Shown here: positions 54,807 to 62,681 of the stretch, one piece after another
Layout: each line of letters opens with the position of its first letter
How positions within the stretch are numbered: the first letter of the stretch is position 1
Origin: Marinobacter sediminicola
GTDB taxonomy: Bacteria > Pseudomonadota > Gammaproteobacteria > Pseudomonadales > Oleiphilaceae
Direction: 5' to 3'
DNA: 64,000 nt
NCBI RefSeq assembly: GCF_031157525.1
Contig: NZ_JAVIXR010000004.1
Span: forward strand, 62,001 to 126,000
Notes under the pieces: generated by a model
Database searches by the model: none
The model's input: the letters and a program-made list of their open reading frames with translations, nothing else
What the model was told of the DNA's origin: nothing
Program-made: the position numbers and the translations under genes

Positions 54807-56252
54807 TTATTTTAATGATTTTAGTAAGTCAACTATTCCACTCTGAATCGTAGTCAACTCAGATTCTTTATCGCAAATTTGGTTTATGAATTTTCTTGCA
54901 TTTTCAGGGAAAGCATCACTATCAAAATACCCCTCTTTCAGAAGTTGGCAATAAATTTGTCTACTTGCATATTCAGTTGCCCCTACAGGGATTAATAGCA
55001 ACCCATTTGACTTTGCTATTTCAAATTCCTTGATCAGTCCATCAGCAACGACTAGCTCACCATCTTTCAATTTATTTCCAAATAGAAAAATGGCTATACC
55101 TGAATATGAAATCATGTCTGTTCGGTAGTCATGCCAAACTTGCGCGATTGGTCGAGTGCCAACTTCAGTCTGAGGGAATGGCCTGAGTATTAATTGGTCA
55201 GAATCCAAGCGCCGCCCGTTCATATAAACATGTTCTAGCGCCCCAGTAATTACAGAGCTACCAACACCTAAACCGAAACCAGATACTATTCTAAATCCTA
55301 AACTTGATATTTCTTTTGCTAGAGAGTACATGAAGTTTTCCGCAACTGAGGGCTCCCACCTACCATATTCATGCGCTGAGCCAGAAATGAAAATTGTATT
55401 TCTTTTAAAAGCCCACTCTAATTGCTGGAGAATATCCGTTATTTCTGCATAGCTAGATACCAATATTGTTTTTATTCCGAATCTAAGTAAATCCTGAATA
55501 AATAGCTCTTGCTTTCTTGCTCGGTACTCCGTGTCAGCTGGAGGTTCACCATCCTTTGGCTCAACAAGTTTTTGAATGCAATAGTGCTGCCGCTGATCCG
55601 TAGTGTAAGCAACGCGCACACGACTTAAGATATAATCTAAGTTGGGATCAGTAAAGCTAAAGCCTAGGAACAAAAAAGTTTTTGCTACAAGGTCACCACT
55701 AAGTGCATTTATGAATGGCTGCATTTTGACGTGGTATGTCTCATAATCATCCTTCGTAAGTACAGCCTCATCAGGATGTTCAATGTCTCCATGCATCTTG
55801 TAAACAACGGCGTCTCGCCCTCGTTTAGTAAAGCTCAACTGCTTAATTCTATATTTTGTATCAGGAATTTTTCCTGTTTCTGTTAAAGATTTTTCAATGA
55901 GCTTATCGTAATTTGTTGTCCAATATGTTGATATTGGAAGCTTGGCAAGTATCTGATGGTTCTCGGTAATTTCTGCATTGTCAGATAGCTCATTAATGAG
56001 TAACTGATTTAATTTTCCACGATTAGCCAAGTTTGAATTACAGTGGTACTGGGCCAAAGCAACTAAATCAGTTTCTTTTTCAATTTCAAGTTCAAGTTCT
56101 TCTGCTACTGGCCGAAGCAATTCTGACCAACTAACAAACCCTGCCGGAGCGGATAGCCCTGCACCAGCGAAAATAGCTAAATTCTCTTCGGTGAGATCCT
56201 TAAGTAGCTCTTGCACAAATCGTTGACGTTGTTGATCAGTAGTAACTTTCAA
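54807..56252 (-). CDS. thsA: Thoeris anti-phage protein ThsA (SIR2-SLOG)
   Basis: 481 aa, against 476 aa for the Bacillus cereus protein. The N-terminal SIR2 domain shows IFAGAGLSAPAGFVSW (GAGxS at 30-34), YWTTNYDKLIE (N114, D116) and YKMHGD (H154), which correspond to the residues needed for NAD hydrolysis in B. cereus ThsA. From about 285 to the end is a SLOG (STALD) domain (TIFISGSAHEYGRW, SGFGLGVGSSVITGAL, HDYRTDMISYSGIAIFLFGNK) that binds the signal made by ThsB. The start is TTG with GGAG at 8 bases. Activation depletes NAD and stops the infected cell. It follows the attC core at 56279-56285. Confidence 0.93.
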   Translation of the reverse strand: MKVTTDQQRQRFVQELLKDLTEENLAIFAGAGLSAPAGFVSWSELLRPVAEELELEIEKETDLVALAQYHCNSNLANRGKLNQLLINELSDNAEITENHQILAKLPISTYWTTNYDKLIEKSLTETGKIPDTKYRIKQLSFTKRGRDAVVYKMHGDIEHPDEAVLTKDDYETYHVKMQPFINALSGDLVAKTFLFLGFSFTDPNLDYILSRVRVAYTTDQRQHYCIQKLVEPKDGEPPADTEYRARKQELFIQDLLRFGIKTILVSSYAEITDILQQLEWAFKRNTIFISGSAHEYGRWEPSVAENFMYSLAKEISSLGFRIVSGFGLGVGSSVITGALEHVYMNGRRLDSDQLILRPFPQTEVGTRPIAQVWHDYRTDMISYSGIAIFLFGNKLKDGELVVADGLIKEFEIAKSNGLLLIPVGATEYASRQIYCQLLKEGYFDSDAFPENARKFINQICDKESELTTIQSGIVDLLKSLK

Positions 56253-56278
56253 TAGATAACTCCATTGTTAATAAATGC

Positions 56279-56351
56279 GCATAACAGCAATTAGACTGCA
56301 CTATTCGTTATTAAACACCTTTGATGTCCGCAATAGTCCGCGTCGTTATTA
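56279..56351 (-). repeat. attC site upstream of the Thoeris cassette
   Basis: On the minus strand it reads from TAATAAC (56345-56351) to GTTATGC (R', 56279-56285). GACTATT near 56332-56338 and its partner AATAGTGCAGTC near 56293-56304 form the stem with bulged bases. It belongs to a preceding cassette whose gene is not recognisable; only about 190 bases without a credible ORF lie between it and the nrdJb terminator. Confidence 0.65.
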
Positions 56352-56488
56352 CGCCTTTCTTCAGAAACCAAACCAATAAACTAGCTCAAAACCAGGCGGT
56401 TACCAGTCCGGGGGGGTCAAATTCCGTAATATCACCGCGCAATAACGAAGCTGTCACACGAATACGTGCTTTCGTTAATGCTGGTCAT

Positions 56489-56519
56489 AAAAAAAGGCCC
56501 GGGGCATTCGCTCCGGGCC
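56489..56519 (-). terminator. rho-independent terminator of the nrdJ operon
   Basis: GGCCCGG (56496-56502) pairs with CCGGGCC (56513-56519), and on the minus strand a run of seven T follows. It lies 29 bases after the nrdJb stop and marks the chromosomal side of the cassette array. Confidence 0.85.
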
Positions 56520-56547
56520 TTCCTGTTTCTCATGCTTCCGAGTTACC

Positions 56548-57243
56548 TCAACCGCACTTACTATCCCCACAAGACAAGCAAGTCGCACAACCGTCCATCA
56601 CAATCACCGCTTTGGTGCTGCACTTGCCGCACATGGTGGCGTTGGGTGGGAAGTCGCCAGCCTTGTCGTCGTTGGTTGCCTTGGCGTTATTGGCTTCAAA
56701 CTCCGCGCGCTTTTCGGCGAGGATGCGCTTGGTGGTTTCGCTCATCTCTTCGCTTTCCATCAGGCCTACAGCCTTCAGGTGCTTCTCGATGACCGCGCCA
56801 ATTTCAGCTACCAGGGAGGGCATGAATACGCCGCCCTTTTTGAAGTAGCCGCCGTTGGGGTCGTATACCGAGCGTAGTTCTTCCACCAGGAAGGTCAGGT
56901 CGCCGCCTTTGCGGAACACCGCAGAGATTACGCGGGTGAGGGCGATTACCCACTGGAAGTGCTCCATGGATTTGGAGTTGATGAACACTTCGTACGGCTG
57001 ACGGCTTTCGTGGTCAGTGTCTTCGTTCAGTATGATGTCGTTGATGGTGATGTACATCGCGTGCTCGGCCACGGGCGGTTTGATCTTGTAGGTGGTGCCT
57101 ACAAGAAACTCTGGCCGCTCGATGTACTCGTTCATTTGTACCAGTGAGGTTTCTGGCTGTGCTGCCGGCTGTGGGCTGGCTGCATCTGTGTCGGCTTTCT
57201 TTACCCGGTAGCCGACGATTTTGTTGCTGATTTTAACTGTCAT
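56548..57243 (-). CDS. nrdJb: class II ribonucleotide reductase small chain NrdJb (TSCPD)
   Basis: 231 aa, the same size as the pseudomonad NrdJb. It carries the TSCPD-like region (FINSKSMEHFQWVIALTRVISAVFRKGGD) and ends with a cysteine cluster MCGKCSTKAVIVMDGCATCLSCGDSKCG, which relays electrons to the active site (shown here as separate CxxC pairs). It complements NrdJa in the split, cobalamin-dependent enzyme. ATG 57243 has AGGA about 9 bases upstream; 29 bp follow the nrdJa stop. A strong terminator follows. Confidence 0.92.
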   Translation of the reverse strand: MTVKISNKIVGYRVKKADTDAASPQPAAQPETSLVQMNEYIERPEFLVGTTYKIKPPVAEHAMYITINDIILNEDTDHESRQPYEVFINSKSMEHFQWVIALTRVISAVFRKGGDLTFLVEELRSVYDPNGGYFKKGGVFMPSLVAEIGAVIEKHLKAVGLMESEEMSETTKRILAEKRAEFEANNAKATNDDKAGDFPPNATMCGKCSTKAVIVMDGCATCLSCGDSKCG

Positions 57244-57272
57244 GTCTCTATGTCCTGTGTCGGTGTTCCGGA

Positions 57273-59417
57273 TCAATACTTTCCGTAGGTGCCTTCTTTA
57301 AGCGCGTCAAACAGGTTGGCGGCGGTGTGCATTTCGCCGTCGTACTCCACCTGTTCGTTGCCTTTCAGCTCTACTTTGCTGCCATCGTCGAGGGTGAACT
57401 CGTAGAGGGTGTTTTCCAGGTCTTTCTCTTTTACCAGTACGCCCTGGAAGGCTTCCGGGTTAAAGCGGAAGGTGGTGCAGCCTTTCAGGCCCATGTCGTA
57501 GGCGTAGAGGTAAATGTTTTTGAATTCCTGGTATTCAAAATCAGTCGGCACGTTTGCGGTTTTGGAGATCGAAGAATCCACCCACTTCTGGGCTGCGGCC
57601 TGGATGTCTACGTGCTGTGCCGGGCTTACATCATCTGCGGTGGTGAAGTAGCTGGGCAGCTTTTTGTCTTCTTCGTCTGAGAAGGGCATGGCACCGGGGT
57701 TTACCAGGTGGCGGTAGGCCAGCAGCTCGAAGGAGAACACGTCGACTTTTTCTTTGGTTTTACGGCCTTCACGGATTACGTTACGCGCATAGTGGTGCGA
57801 AAAGCTTGGCTCTATGCCGTTACTGGCGTTGTTGGCCAGCGACAGGCTGATGGTGCCTGTTGGTGCAATAGAGGTGTGGTGAGTAAAACGACCACCTTTT
57901 TCAGCCAGCTGTTCAACCAGTTCAGGCTCTACCTTGGCGATTTCCTGCATGTAGCGGCTGTACTTGGCGTGCAGTACGCGGCCTGGCAGCTTATCACCGA
58001 TTTTGTGGCCATCTTTGGCCAGTTGTGGGTTTTTGCCCATCATTTTCGGGGTGATTTCAAAGTCGTCGCTCATGATCGGCGCAACGCCTTTCTCTTCCGC
58101 AAGGGCAAGAGACTGGCGCCAGCCTTCTACGGCCATTTCACGCACTACGTCTTCAGTGAACTGTACGGATTCATCAGAACCGTATGGCATACGCAGCATG
58201 GCGAGAGTGGAGCCCAGGCCCAGAATACCCATGCCGTGGCGGCGCTTGTAGTTGATTTCGTGGCGTTGCTCAGGCAAAGGCAGGCCGTTGATTTCTACTA
58301 CGTTGTCCAGCATGCGGGTGAAGATGCCCACTACTTTGCGGTACTTCTCATAGTTGAAGCTGGCTTTGTCGGTGAACGGGTAGTCCACAAACATGGTCAG
58401 GTTCACAGAGCCCAGCAGGCAGCTACCGTAAGGGGGCAGGGGCTGCTCGCCACAGGGGTTGGTGGCGCGAATGTCTTCACAGAACCAGTTGTTGTTCATC
58501 TGATTGACCTTGTCGATCAGGATGAAGCCGGGCTCTGCATAATCGTAGGTGGAGGTCATGATGGTGTCCCAGATGAACTGGGCTTTCAGGGTGCGGTAAA
58601 TGCGGCACGCCACCTTGCCTTCATCGTTAACCACGTAGCCGTCCAGTATGGGGAAGTCGCGGTACACGAACTGGCTTGGGTCGGTCAGATCCAGGCCTTC
58701 TTCTGCGACTTCTTTCTCGGTTACCGGGAAGGAGAGGTGCCAGTCGCTGTCGTTACGAACGGCTTCAATGAAGTCTTCGGTAATCAGCAGGGACAGGTTG
58801 AACTGGCGCAGGCGGCCGTCTTCACGCTTGGCCTGGATGAAGTCGATTACATCCGGGTGGTGAACATCGAAGGTTGCCATTTGCGCACCGCGGCGACCAC
58901 CGGCAGAGGATACGGTGAAGCACATGCGGTCGAAGATATCCATGAACGACAGCGGGCCAGATGTGGTTGCACCGGCGCCGGCAACGTAGGCACCTTTCGG
59001 GCGCAGGGTAGAGAACTCATAACCGATACCACAGCCTGCCTTGAGGGTGAGGCCTGCTTCGTGGTTTTTCTCCAGGATGTCGTTCATGGAATCCTGAACG
59101 GAGCCAGATACGGTGCAGTTGATGGTGGAGGTTGCAGGTTTGTGCGCTTCGGCACCGGCGTTGGAGGTAATCCGGCCTGCAGGAATGGCACCGTTTTTAA
59201 GAGCCCAGGCAAAGTTCTTCATCTGCTCGGCACGAACATTTTTGTTCTCTACCTGAGACAGAGCTACCGCAACGCGGTGATACGTGGCGTCGATGTCCTT
59301 GTCTACAGGTTCGCCGGTTTTCGTTTTCAGCTGGTATTTACTGTTCCAGATATCCAGCGAAGTTTCCTGCATCGGAATCGTTGTAACCACTGCCTCTGCT
59401 TTAGCCTTAGCGTTCAT
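57273..59417 (-). CDS. nrdJa: class II ribonucleotide reductase catalytic chain NrdJa
   Basis: 714 aa adenosylcobalamin-dependent reductase that converts ribonucleotides to deoxyribonucleotides. TLKAGCGIGYEFSTLRP near 122, the active site NPCGEQPLPPYGSCLLGSVNL near 323 (N-x-C-x-E) and the loop TSIAPTGTISL near 530 are the class II landmarks. The protein ends in GTYGKY without the C-terminal cysteine relay, which is instead in NrdJb, as in Pseudomonas aeruginosa. ATG 59417 has GAGG about 5 bases upstream. It allows dNTP synthesis with or without oxygen when B12 is available. An NrdR-type box lies upstream. Confidence 0.95.
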   Translation of the reverse strand: MNAKAKAEAVVTTIPMQETSLDIWNSKYQLKTKTGEPVDKDIDATYHRVAVALSQVENKNVRAEQMKNFAWALKNGAIPAGRITSNAGAEAHKPATSTINCTVSGSVQDSMNDILEKNHEAGLTLKAGCGIGYEFSTLRPKGAYVAGAGATTSGPLSFMDIFDRMCFTVSSAGGRRGAQMATFDVHHPDVIDFIQAKREDGRLRQFNLSLLITEDFIEAVRNDSDWHLSFPVTEKEVAEEGLDLTDPSQFVYRDFPILDGYVVNDEGKVACRIYRTLKAQFIWDTIMTSTYDYAEPGFILIDKVNQMNNNWFCEDIRATNPCGEQPLPPYGSCLLGSVNLTMFVDYPFTDKASFNYEKYRKVVGIFTRMLDNVVEINGLPLPEQRHEINYKRRHGMGILGLGSTLAMLRMPYGSDESVQFTEDVVREMAVEGWRQSLALAEEKGVAPIMSDDFEITPKMMGKNPQLAKDGHKIGDKLPGRVLHAKYSRYMQEIAKVEPELVEQLAEKGGRFTHHTSIAPTGTISLSLANNASNGIEPSFSHHYARNVIREGRKTKEKVDVFSFELLAYRHLVNPGAMPFSDEEDKKLPSYFTTADDVSPAQHVDIQAAAQKWVDSSISKTANVPTDFEYQEFKNIYLYAYDMGLKGCTTFRFNPEAFQGVLVKEKDLENTLYEFTLDDGSKVELKGNEQVEYDGEMHTAANLFDALKEGTYGKY

Positions 59418-60036
59418 TGCCACCCTCAATCTTCAAATATGACTGTTGTCTGTCGATGGCACCCTTTCGGCGGTGCCATTTCCCTGTAAAAGTTTGCTAA
59501 ACCTGCGCTTGTGCTCTTGATCTTTGTACGGCGTTTATGTTTCGCCGATGAAACACTATATGTGGTGCTCGCGAGAACCTGCTGTAGTGCTCCGGTACCT
59601 GATAACTACACCCGGAAAACAACCCCGTAAGCGCTCATCTCGGGGCTTTGGCCGCTAGTATGCTTGCTTTGGTGCAGGTTTGCTAGGAAGTAGTTTGCCC
59701 TATATATGGGATTATTGTGGGGTGAGTATAACAGGATATAGTGGTTTGTGAATTTAAGCGGAGCTATTGAGATGTGACTTTTTGCAAAGAAAATCAATGG
59801 AAAATGGCTTGCAAGAAATAAAAGTTCGGTAAATCCGTCGCTTGGGCTCAAAAAATGGAAATTACTACATGTTGTGATCAAAAAATACGCGAAGTTGGTT
59901 GTTTTACCTAGTAAATACACACTATTTGTGACTCTTGCACGTATTCAAATCGCACGTGTCGCTAAAGTAGCGATGTGGCGTCGAAAACCGCAGTGGCCCA
60001 CAGGATGTAATAACGACTATAAAAAGGAAACGAACA
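59418..60036. other. intergenic region between nrdJa and the FilA-like gene
   Basis: These 619 bases hold the divergent promoters of nrdJa and the FilA-like gene and a candidate NrdR box. The middle, about 59650-59900, is strongly AT-rich. An open frame of 104 codons on the minus strand (59606-59920) has no recognisable protein content and lies in AT-rich noncoding-looking DNA, so it is not called. Confidence 0.5.
59552..59567 (-). promoter_or_regulatory. NrdR-box candidate upstream of nrdJa
   Basis: AACACTATATGTGGTG resembles the NrdR-binding consensus ACACWATATATWGTGT, matching 13 of 16 positions when aligned from 59553. NrdR represses ribonucleotide reductase genes when dATP is high. Boxes normally come in pairs 31-32 bases apart; no good partner was found at that spacing. 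Confidence 0.5.
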
Positions 60037-60855
60037 ATGAAGGGCCTGAAACCTACATTGCTAGCGCTGTGTATTGCGGGGGTCACACCTGCAGCCATGG
60101 CTGACATACAGCGCCTGGATGATTCCATGATGGGTAACATCACGGGGCAGGCGGGTGTAAGTATTGAACTTGAAACGAAAATCGATATCGGCCGCTTCCT
60201 TTATTTCGATGAAGGTGCGCTGGCTATCGAAAACATCAGTATTGGCGGTGCCGAACGCACGGATTTCTTCGGGTTTGGCGGGATTGCCGGGCCAACCGGT
60301 ACTGATCGGTTGGACAATATCCGGATTGATATTGATGTGCTTGCGGATGGCGATGCGGCGATTAATATCGTGCCCACAAAATTTGCTGCGGTGGATTTCC
60401 GTATCACCACAGGTGCCTGGTATTTGGCTGCCACAGACGGAAGTAACAACTACACCGATCTGATTGGCAACTTTTTTGCGGAAGGCTTAATGGGGCGTGG
60501 CTCGATTCACATCGATACAGCAACGGATGTGATGCGCTTCAGAACGGCCTTTGCGATTGAGACCATGGAGTTTGATGTGCCGTTCCTGGCGATTGGTGTT
60601 CGCGGCATGCAAATTACCGGTGCCGATTACGATCGCTCTTTCCCCAGCCCGTTGGATCTGTTTGCTGAGGTGGATCTCTATATCTACGAAGGCGCTCGGT
60701 TCTCTAACGGTTGGTCGTCTTTGGCGATTGAGATGCCGTCGTTCCGGGCGGATATCGGGATAGATGAACTGATTGTTGGTCAGCAGTCCATCGGCAGTAT
60801 TTTTGTGGATGACCTTGCGATTACCAATACGTCGATGCGTATCTACGGTCACTAA
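60037..60855 (+). CDS. FilA-like exported surface protein (DUF6160)
   Basis: 272 aa with a signal peptide (cleavage after AMA near residue 22), then LDDSMMGNITGQAGVSIELE, the usual start of DUF6160/FilA-like proteins. The rest is an unbroken series of beta-strands with Asp- and Gly-rich turns and no cysteines, as in extracellular fibre or biofilm proteins. AAAGGA precedes the ATG. It is a single gene ended by a strong terminator. The functional assignment comes only from resemblance to Acinetobacter FilA. Confidence 0.75.
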   Translation: MKGLKPTLLALCIAGVTPAAMADIQRLDDSMMGNITGQAGVSIELETKIDIGRFLYFDEGALAIENISIGGAERTDFFGFGGIAGPTGTDRLDNIRIDIDVLADGDAAINIVPTKFAAVDFRITTGAWYLAATDGSNNYTDLIGNFFAEGLMGRGSIHIDTATDVMRFRTAFAIETMEFDVPFLAIGVRGMQITGADYDRSFPSPLDLFAEVDLYIYEGARFSNGWSSLAIEMPSFRADIGIDELIVGQQSIGSIFVDDLAITNTSMRIYGH

Positions 60856-60871
60856 GGGTTGGTGCAGTAAC

Positions 60872-60904
60872 AAAAAAGCGGGAGCTCAAGGCTCCCGCTT
60901 TTTT
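60872..60904. terminator. bidirectional rho-independent terminator
   Basis: GCGGGAGC (60878-60885), loop TCAAG, GCTCCCGC (60891-60898) with six A before and six T after, so it works in both directions. It separates the convergent FilA-like gene and the ABC ATPase gene. Confidence 0.9.
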
Positions 60905-60905
60905 G

Positions 60906-61700
60906 TTAGCCGAGCAGTAAACTGTCGTCGTCTACCGTTAGGCCTCGCTGCTTTTCAAACAGCTCCAGAAGATCCTTAACTTCCAGACCTTCCCGGTCTT
61001 TGCCTGCAATATCGAACACCACCTGGCCCTGGTGCAGCATGACTGTGCGGGTGCCCACTTCCAGCGCCTGCTTCATGCTGTGGGTGACCATCAGAGCCGT
61101 CAGTTTTTGCTCGTTAATGATCTTGGTGGTGAGTTCCAAAACAAAGGCGGCTGTTTTGGGGTCCAGTGCTGCGGTGTGCTCGTCCAGCAACAGAATCGCG
61201 GATGGAGTAAGACTTGCCATCAACAGGCTTACGGCCTGGCGTTGGCCACCGGAGAGTAGGCCCATTTTGTCGCCAAGGCGGTTTTCCAGCCCGAGGTTCA
61301 ACGAGGAAAGGCTTTCCCGGAATTTGTCCATGTACTGTTTTTTAACGGCGGTGCCCAACCCACGGAACTGGCCACGTTTGATGGCGAGCGAGAGGTTTTC
61401 TTCAATGCTCAAGCCTTCGCAGGTGCCTGCGAGAGGGTCCTGAAAGACTCGTGCCACTCGTCCCGCGCGCTTGTGGGTTGGCAGTTTGGTAACGTTTACG
61501 TTGTCGACCACGATAGTGCCGCTATCCACCAGGGTTTCGCCTGCCAGAGCGTTCAGGAAGGTGGACTTGCCGGCGCCGTTACTGCCAATCACGGTAACAA
61601 ATTCACCCTGATTTACGGTCAGGCTCATGCCTCGCAGTGCAGGGTTCTCAAGAGGAGTGCCCTTGCCGAAGGTAAGCCGGAGATCGGTTGCGCTGATCAT
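60906..61700 (-). CDS. ABC transporter ATPase for the family 4392-type importer
   Basis: 264 aa ATPase. Walker A GSNGAGKST near residue 38, signature LLSGGQRQAVSLLMA near 149, Walker B ILLLDEHTAALDP near 169 (note H instead of the usual P after DE). It works with the adjoining permease (9 bp upstream) and the binding protein, a set widespread in proteobacteria and related to the tryptophan/tyrosine TrpXYZ-type importers. AGGAG lies before the ATG. Confidence 0.88.
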   Translation of the reverse strand: MISATDLRLTFGKGTPLENPALRGMSLTVNQGEFVTVIGSNGAGKSTFLNALAGETLVDSGTIVVDNVNVTKLPTHKRAGRVARVFQDPLAGTCEGLSIEENLSLAIKRGQFRGLGTAVKKQYMDKFRESLSSLNLGLENRLGDKMGLLSGGQRQAVSLLMASLTPSAILLLDEHTAALDPKTAAFVLELTTKIINEQKLTALMVTHSMKQALEVGTRTVMLHQGQVVFDIAGKDREGLEVKDLLELFEKQRGLTVDDDSLLLG

Positions 61701-61709
61701 AGTGTCTCC

Positions 61710-62612
61710 TCAGGCCTTTTTGCGGGTGAGTTTGTTTACCAGAGAGGTGCGAACACCAGGCAATACAATTGCCAGGGTAACCAGCACAGCGGTAATCAGG
61801 TTCAGATCTTGCGCCTGCAGGCCAAGGAAATCGGCGTTCAGTGCAAAGGCAATGGCCAGGCGGTAGATAATGGCACCAACCACGCAGGCAATCAGCGCGC
61901 GCACAACGGTTGAAGGCGTGATAACCGCTTCACCACCAATCAGTGAGGCCAAGCCAATAACAATGACGCCAACGCCCATGGTTACATCGGCAGCGCCCTG
62001 GCTTTGGGCAAACAGAGCGCCCGCCAGGCCAACCAGGCCGTTGGATACGGCAACACCAAGAATAATCATGGCGCCGGTGGCGATGCCTTGGGCGCGGGCC
62101 ATTCTGGCGTTAGCTCCGGTGGCGCGCATGGCCAGGCCGGTTTCAGATTTCATGAAGCGCCAGAGAAGAATAAGGGCGACAATAATCACGATCGCAAACA
62201 GCAATACCGGCACTTGGTGGTAGGCGATGTCCAGCGAGTACCAAGGGGTGAGTACGGTTTCTTCACCTAGTAGCGCTATGTTTGGCCGCCCCATAACCCG
62301 GAGGTTGATGGAGTAGAGGGCAATCATCGTGAGGATGGATGCCAGCAGGTTCAGGATGTTCAGTTTTACGTTGAGTATCGCAGTAACTGCACCGGCGGCC
62401 ATGCCGGCAAGGACGGCAGAACCGGTTGCCAGCCAAGGGTTCCAGCCTTCCATAATAAGGACGGCTGCAACGGCTGCGCCAAGGGGGAAGCTGCCATCAA
62501 CGGTCAGATCCGGAAAATCGAGTACACGAAAAGAGAGGTAGATACCGAACGCAACCAAGCCATAAATAAGGCCAGTTTCGACTGCGCCGTAAAATGCAAT
62601 TTCACTGAGCAT
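61710..62612 (-). CDS. ABC permease of the LivH-like type
   Basis: 300 aa inner-membrane permease with eight or so helices, of the branched-chain amino acid type (YLSFRVLDFPDLTVDGSFPLGAAVAAVL is the typical first part). The cytoplasmic loop ATGANARMARAQGIATG near 168-184 is where the ATPase docks. It is the middle gene of a three-gene importer, 9 bp before the ATPase gene in transcription order. A hairpin separates it from the binding-protein gene. Confidence 0.88.
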   Translation of the reverse strand: MLSEIAFYGAVETGLIYGLVAFGIYLSFRVLDFPDLTVDGSFPLGAAVAAVLIMEGWNPWLATGSAVLAGMAAGAVTAILNVKLNILNLLASILTMIALYSINLRVMGRPNIALLGEETVLTPWYSLDIAYHQVPVLLFAIVIIVALILLWRFMKSETGLAMRATGANARMARAQGIATGAMIILGVAVSNGLVGLAGALFAQSQGAADVTMGVGVIVIGLASLIGGEAVITPSTVVRALIACVVGAIIYRLAIAFALNADFLGLQAQDLNLITAVLVTLAIVLPGVRTSLVNKLTRKKA

Positions 62613-62637
62613 GGGAAAGATTCACTGTGGAAGAAAA

Positions 62638-62669
62638 ACGGGCGGGCCCTTTATACAGAACCCGCCCGT
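62638..62669 (-). terminator. hairpin between binding-protein and permease genes
   Basis: ACGGGCGGG (62638-62646) pairs with CCCGCCCGT (62661-62669). Read on the minus strand a T5 run follows, so it can act as a partial terminator, leaving more binding protein than permease. Confidence 0.7.
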
Positions 62670-62681
62670 GTAAGTCAGGTG

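Larger units (their letters stand above)
50833..56351 (-). other. integron gene-cassette array without integrase (CALIN-like)
   Basis: Four attC-like sites (52666-52760 with its core completed at 50833-50839, 53786-53865, 54203-54274, 56279-56351) alternate with minus-strand genes that begin just after one core site and stop just before the next. No integrase gene is seen on either side, and the flanks are ordinary chromosomal genes with terminators. Cassette content: exchanger, NIPSNAP-like protein, Thoeris pair. The array is also more AT-rich over the Thoeris genes than the surroundings. Confidence 0.8.

Noticed and set aside
56321..56848. 175-codon plus-strand frame beside the attC at the right edge of the array, considered as a lost cassette gene
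   Set aside because: It runs on through the nrdJ terminator and antisense to nrdJb, and its orientation is opposite to all cassettes.
57708..59489. 593-codon open frame on the plus strand across nrdJa
   Set aside because: It lies antisense to a gene with a clear catalytic match (NrdJa); long antisense frames are expected in GC-rich codons.
59606..59920. 104-codon open frame on the minus strand in the intergenic region upstream of the FilA-like gene
   Set aside because: AT-rich noncoding-looking composition, no recognisable protein, no ribosome-binding site; called only as intergenic.
59418..60036. Cobalamin riboswitch sought upstream of the B12-dependent reductase
   Set aside because: No B12-box-like conserved core was seen.
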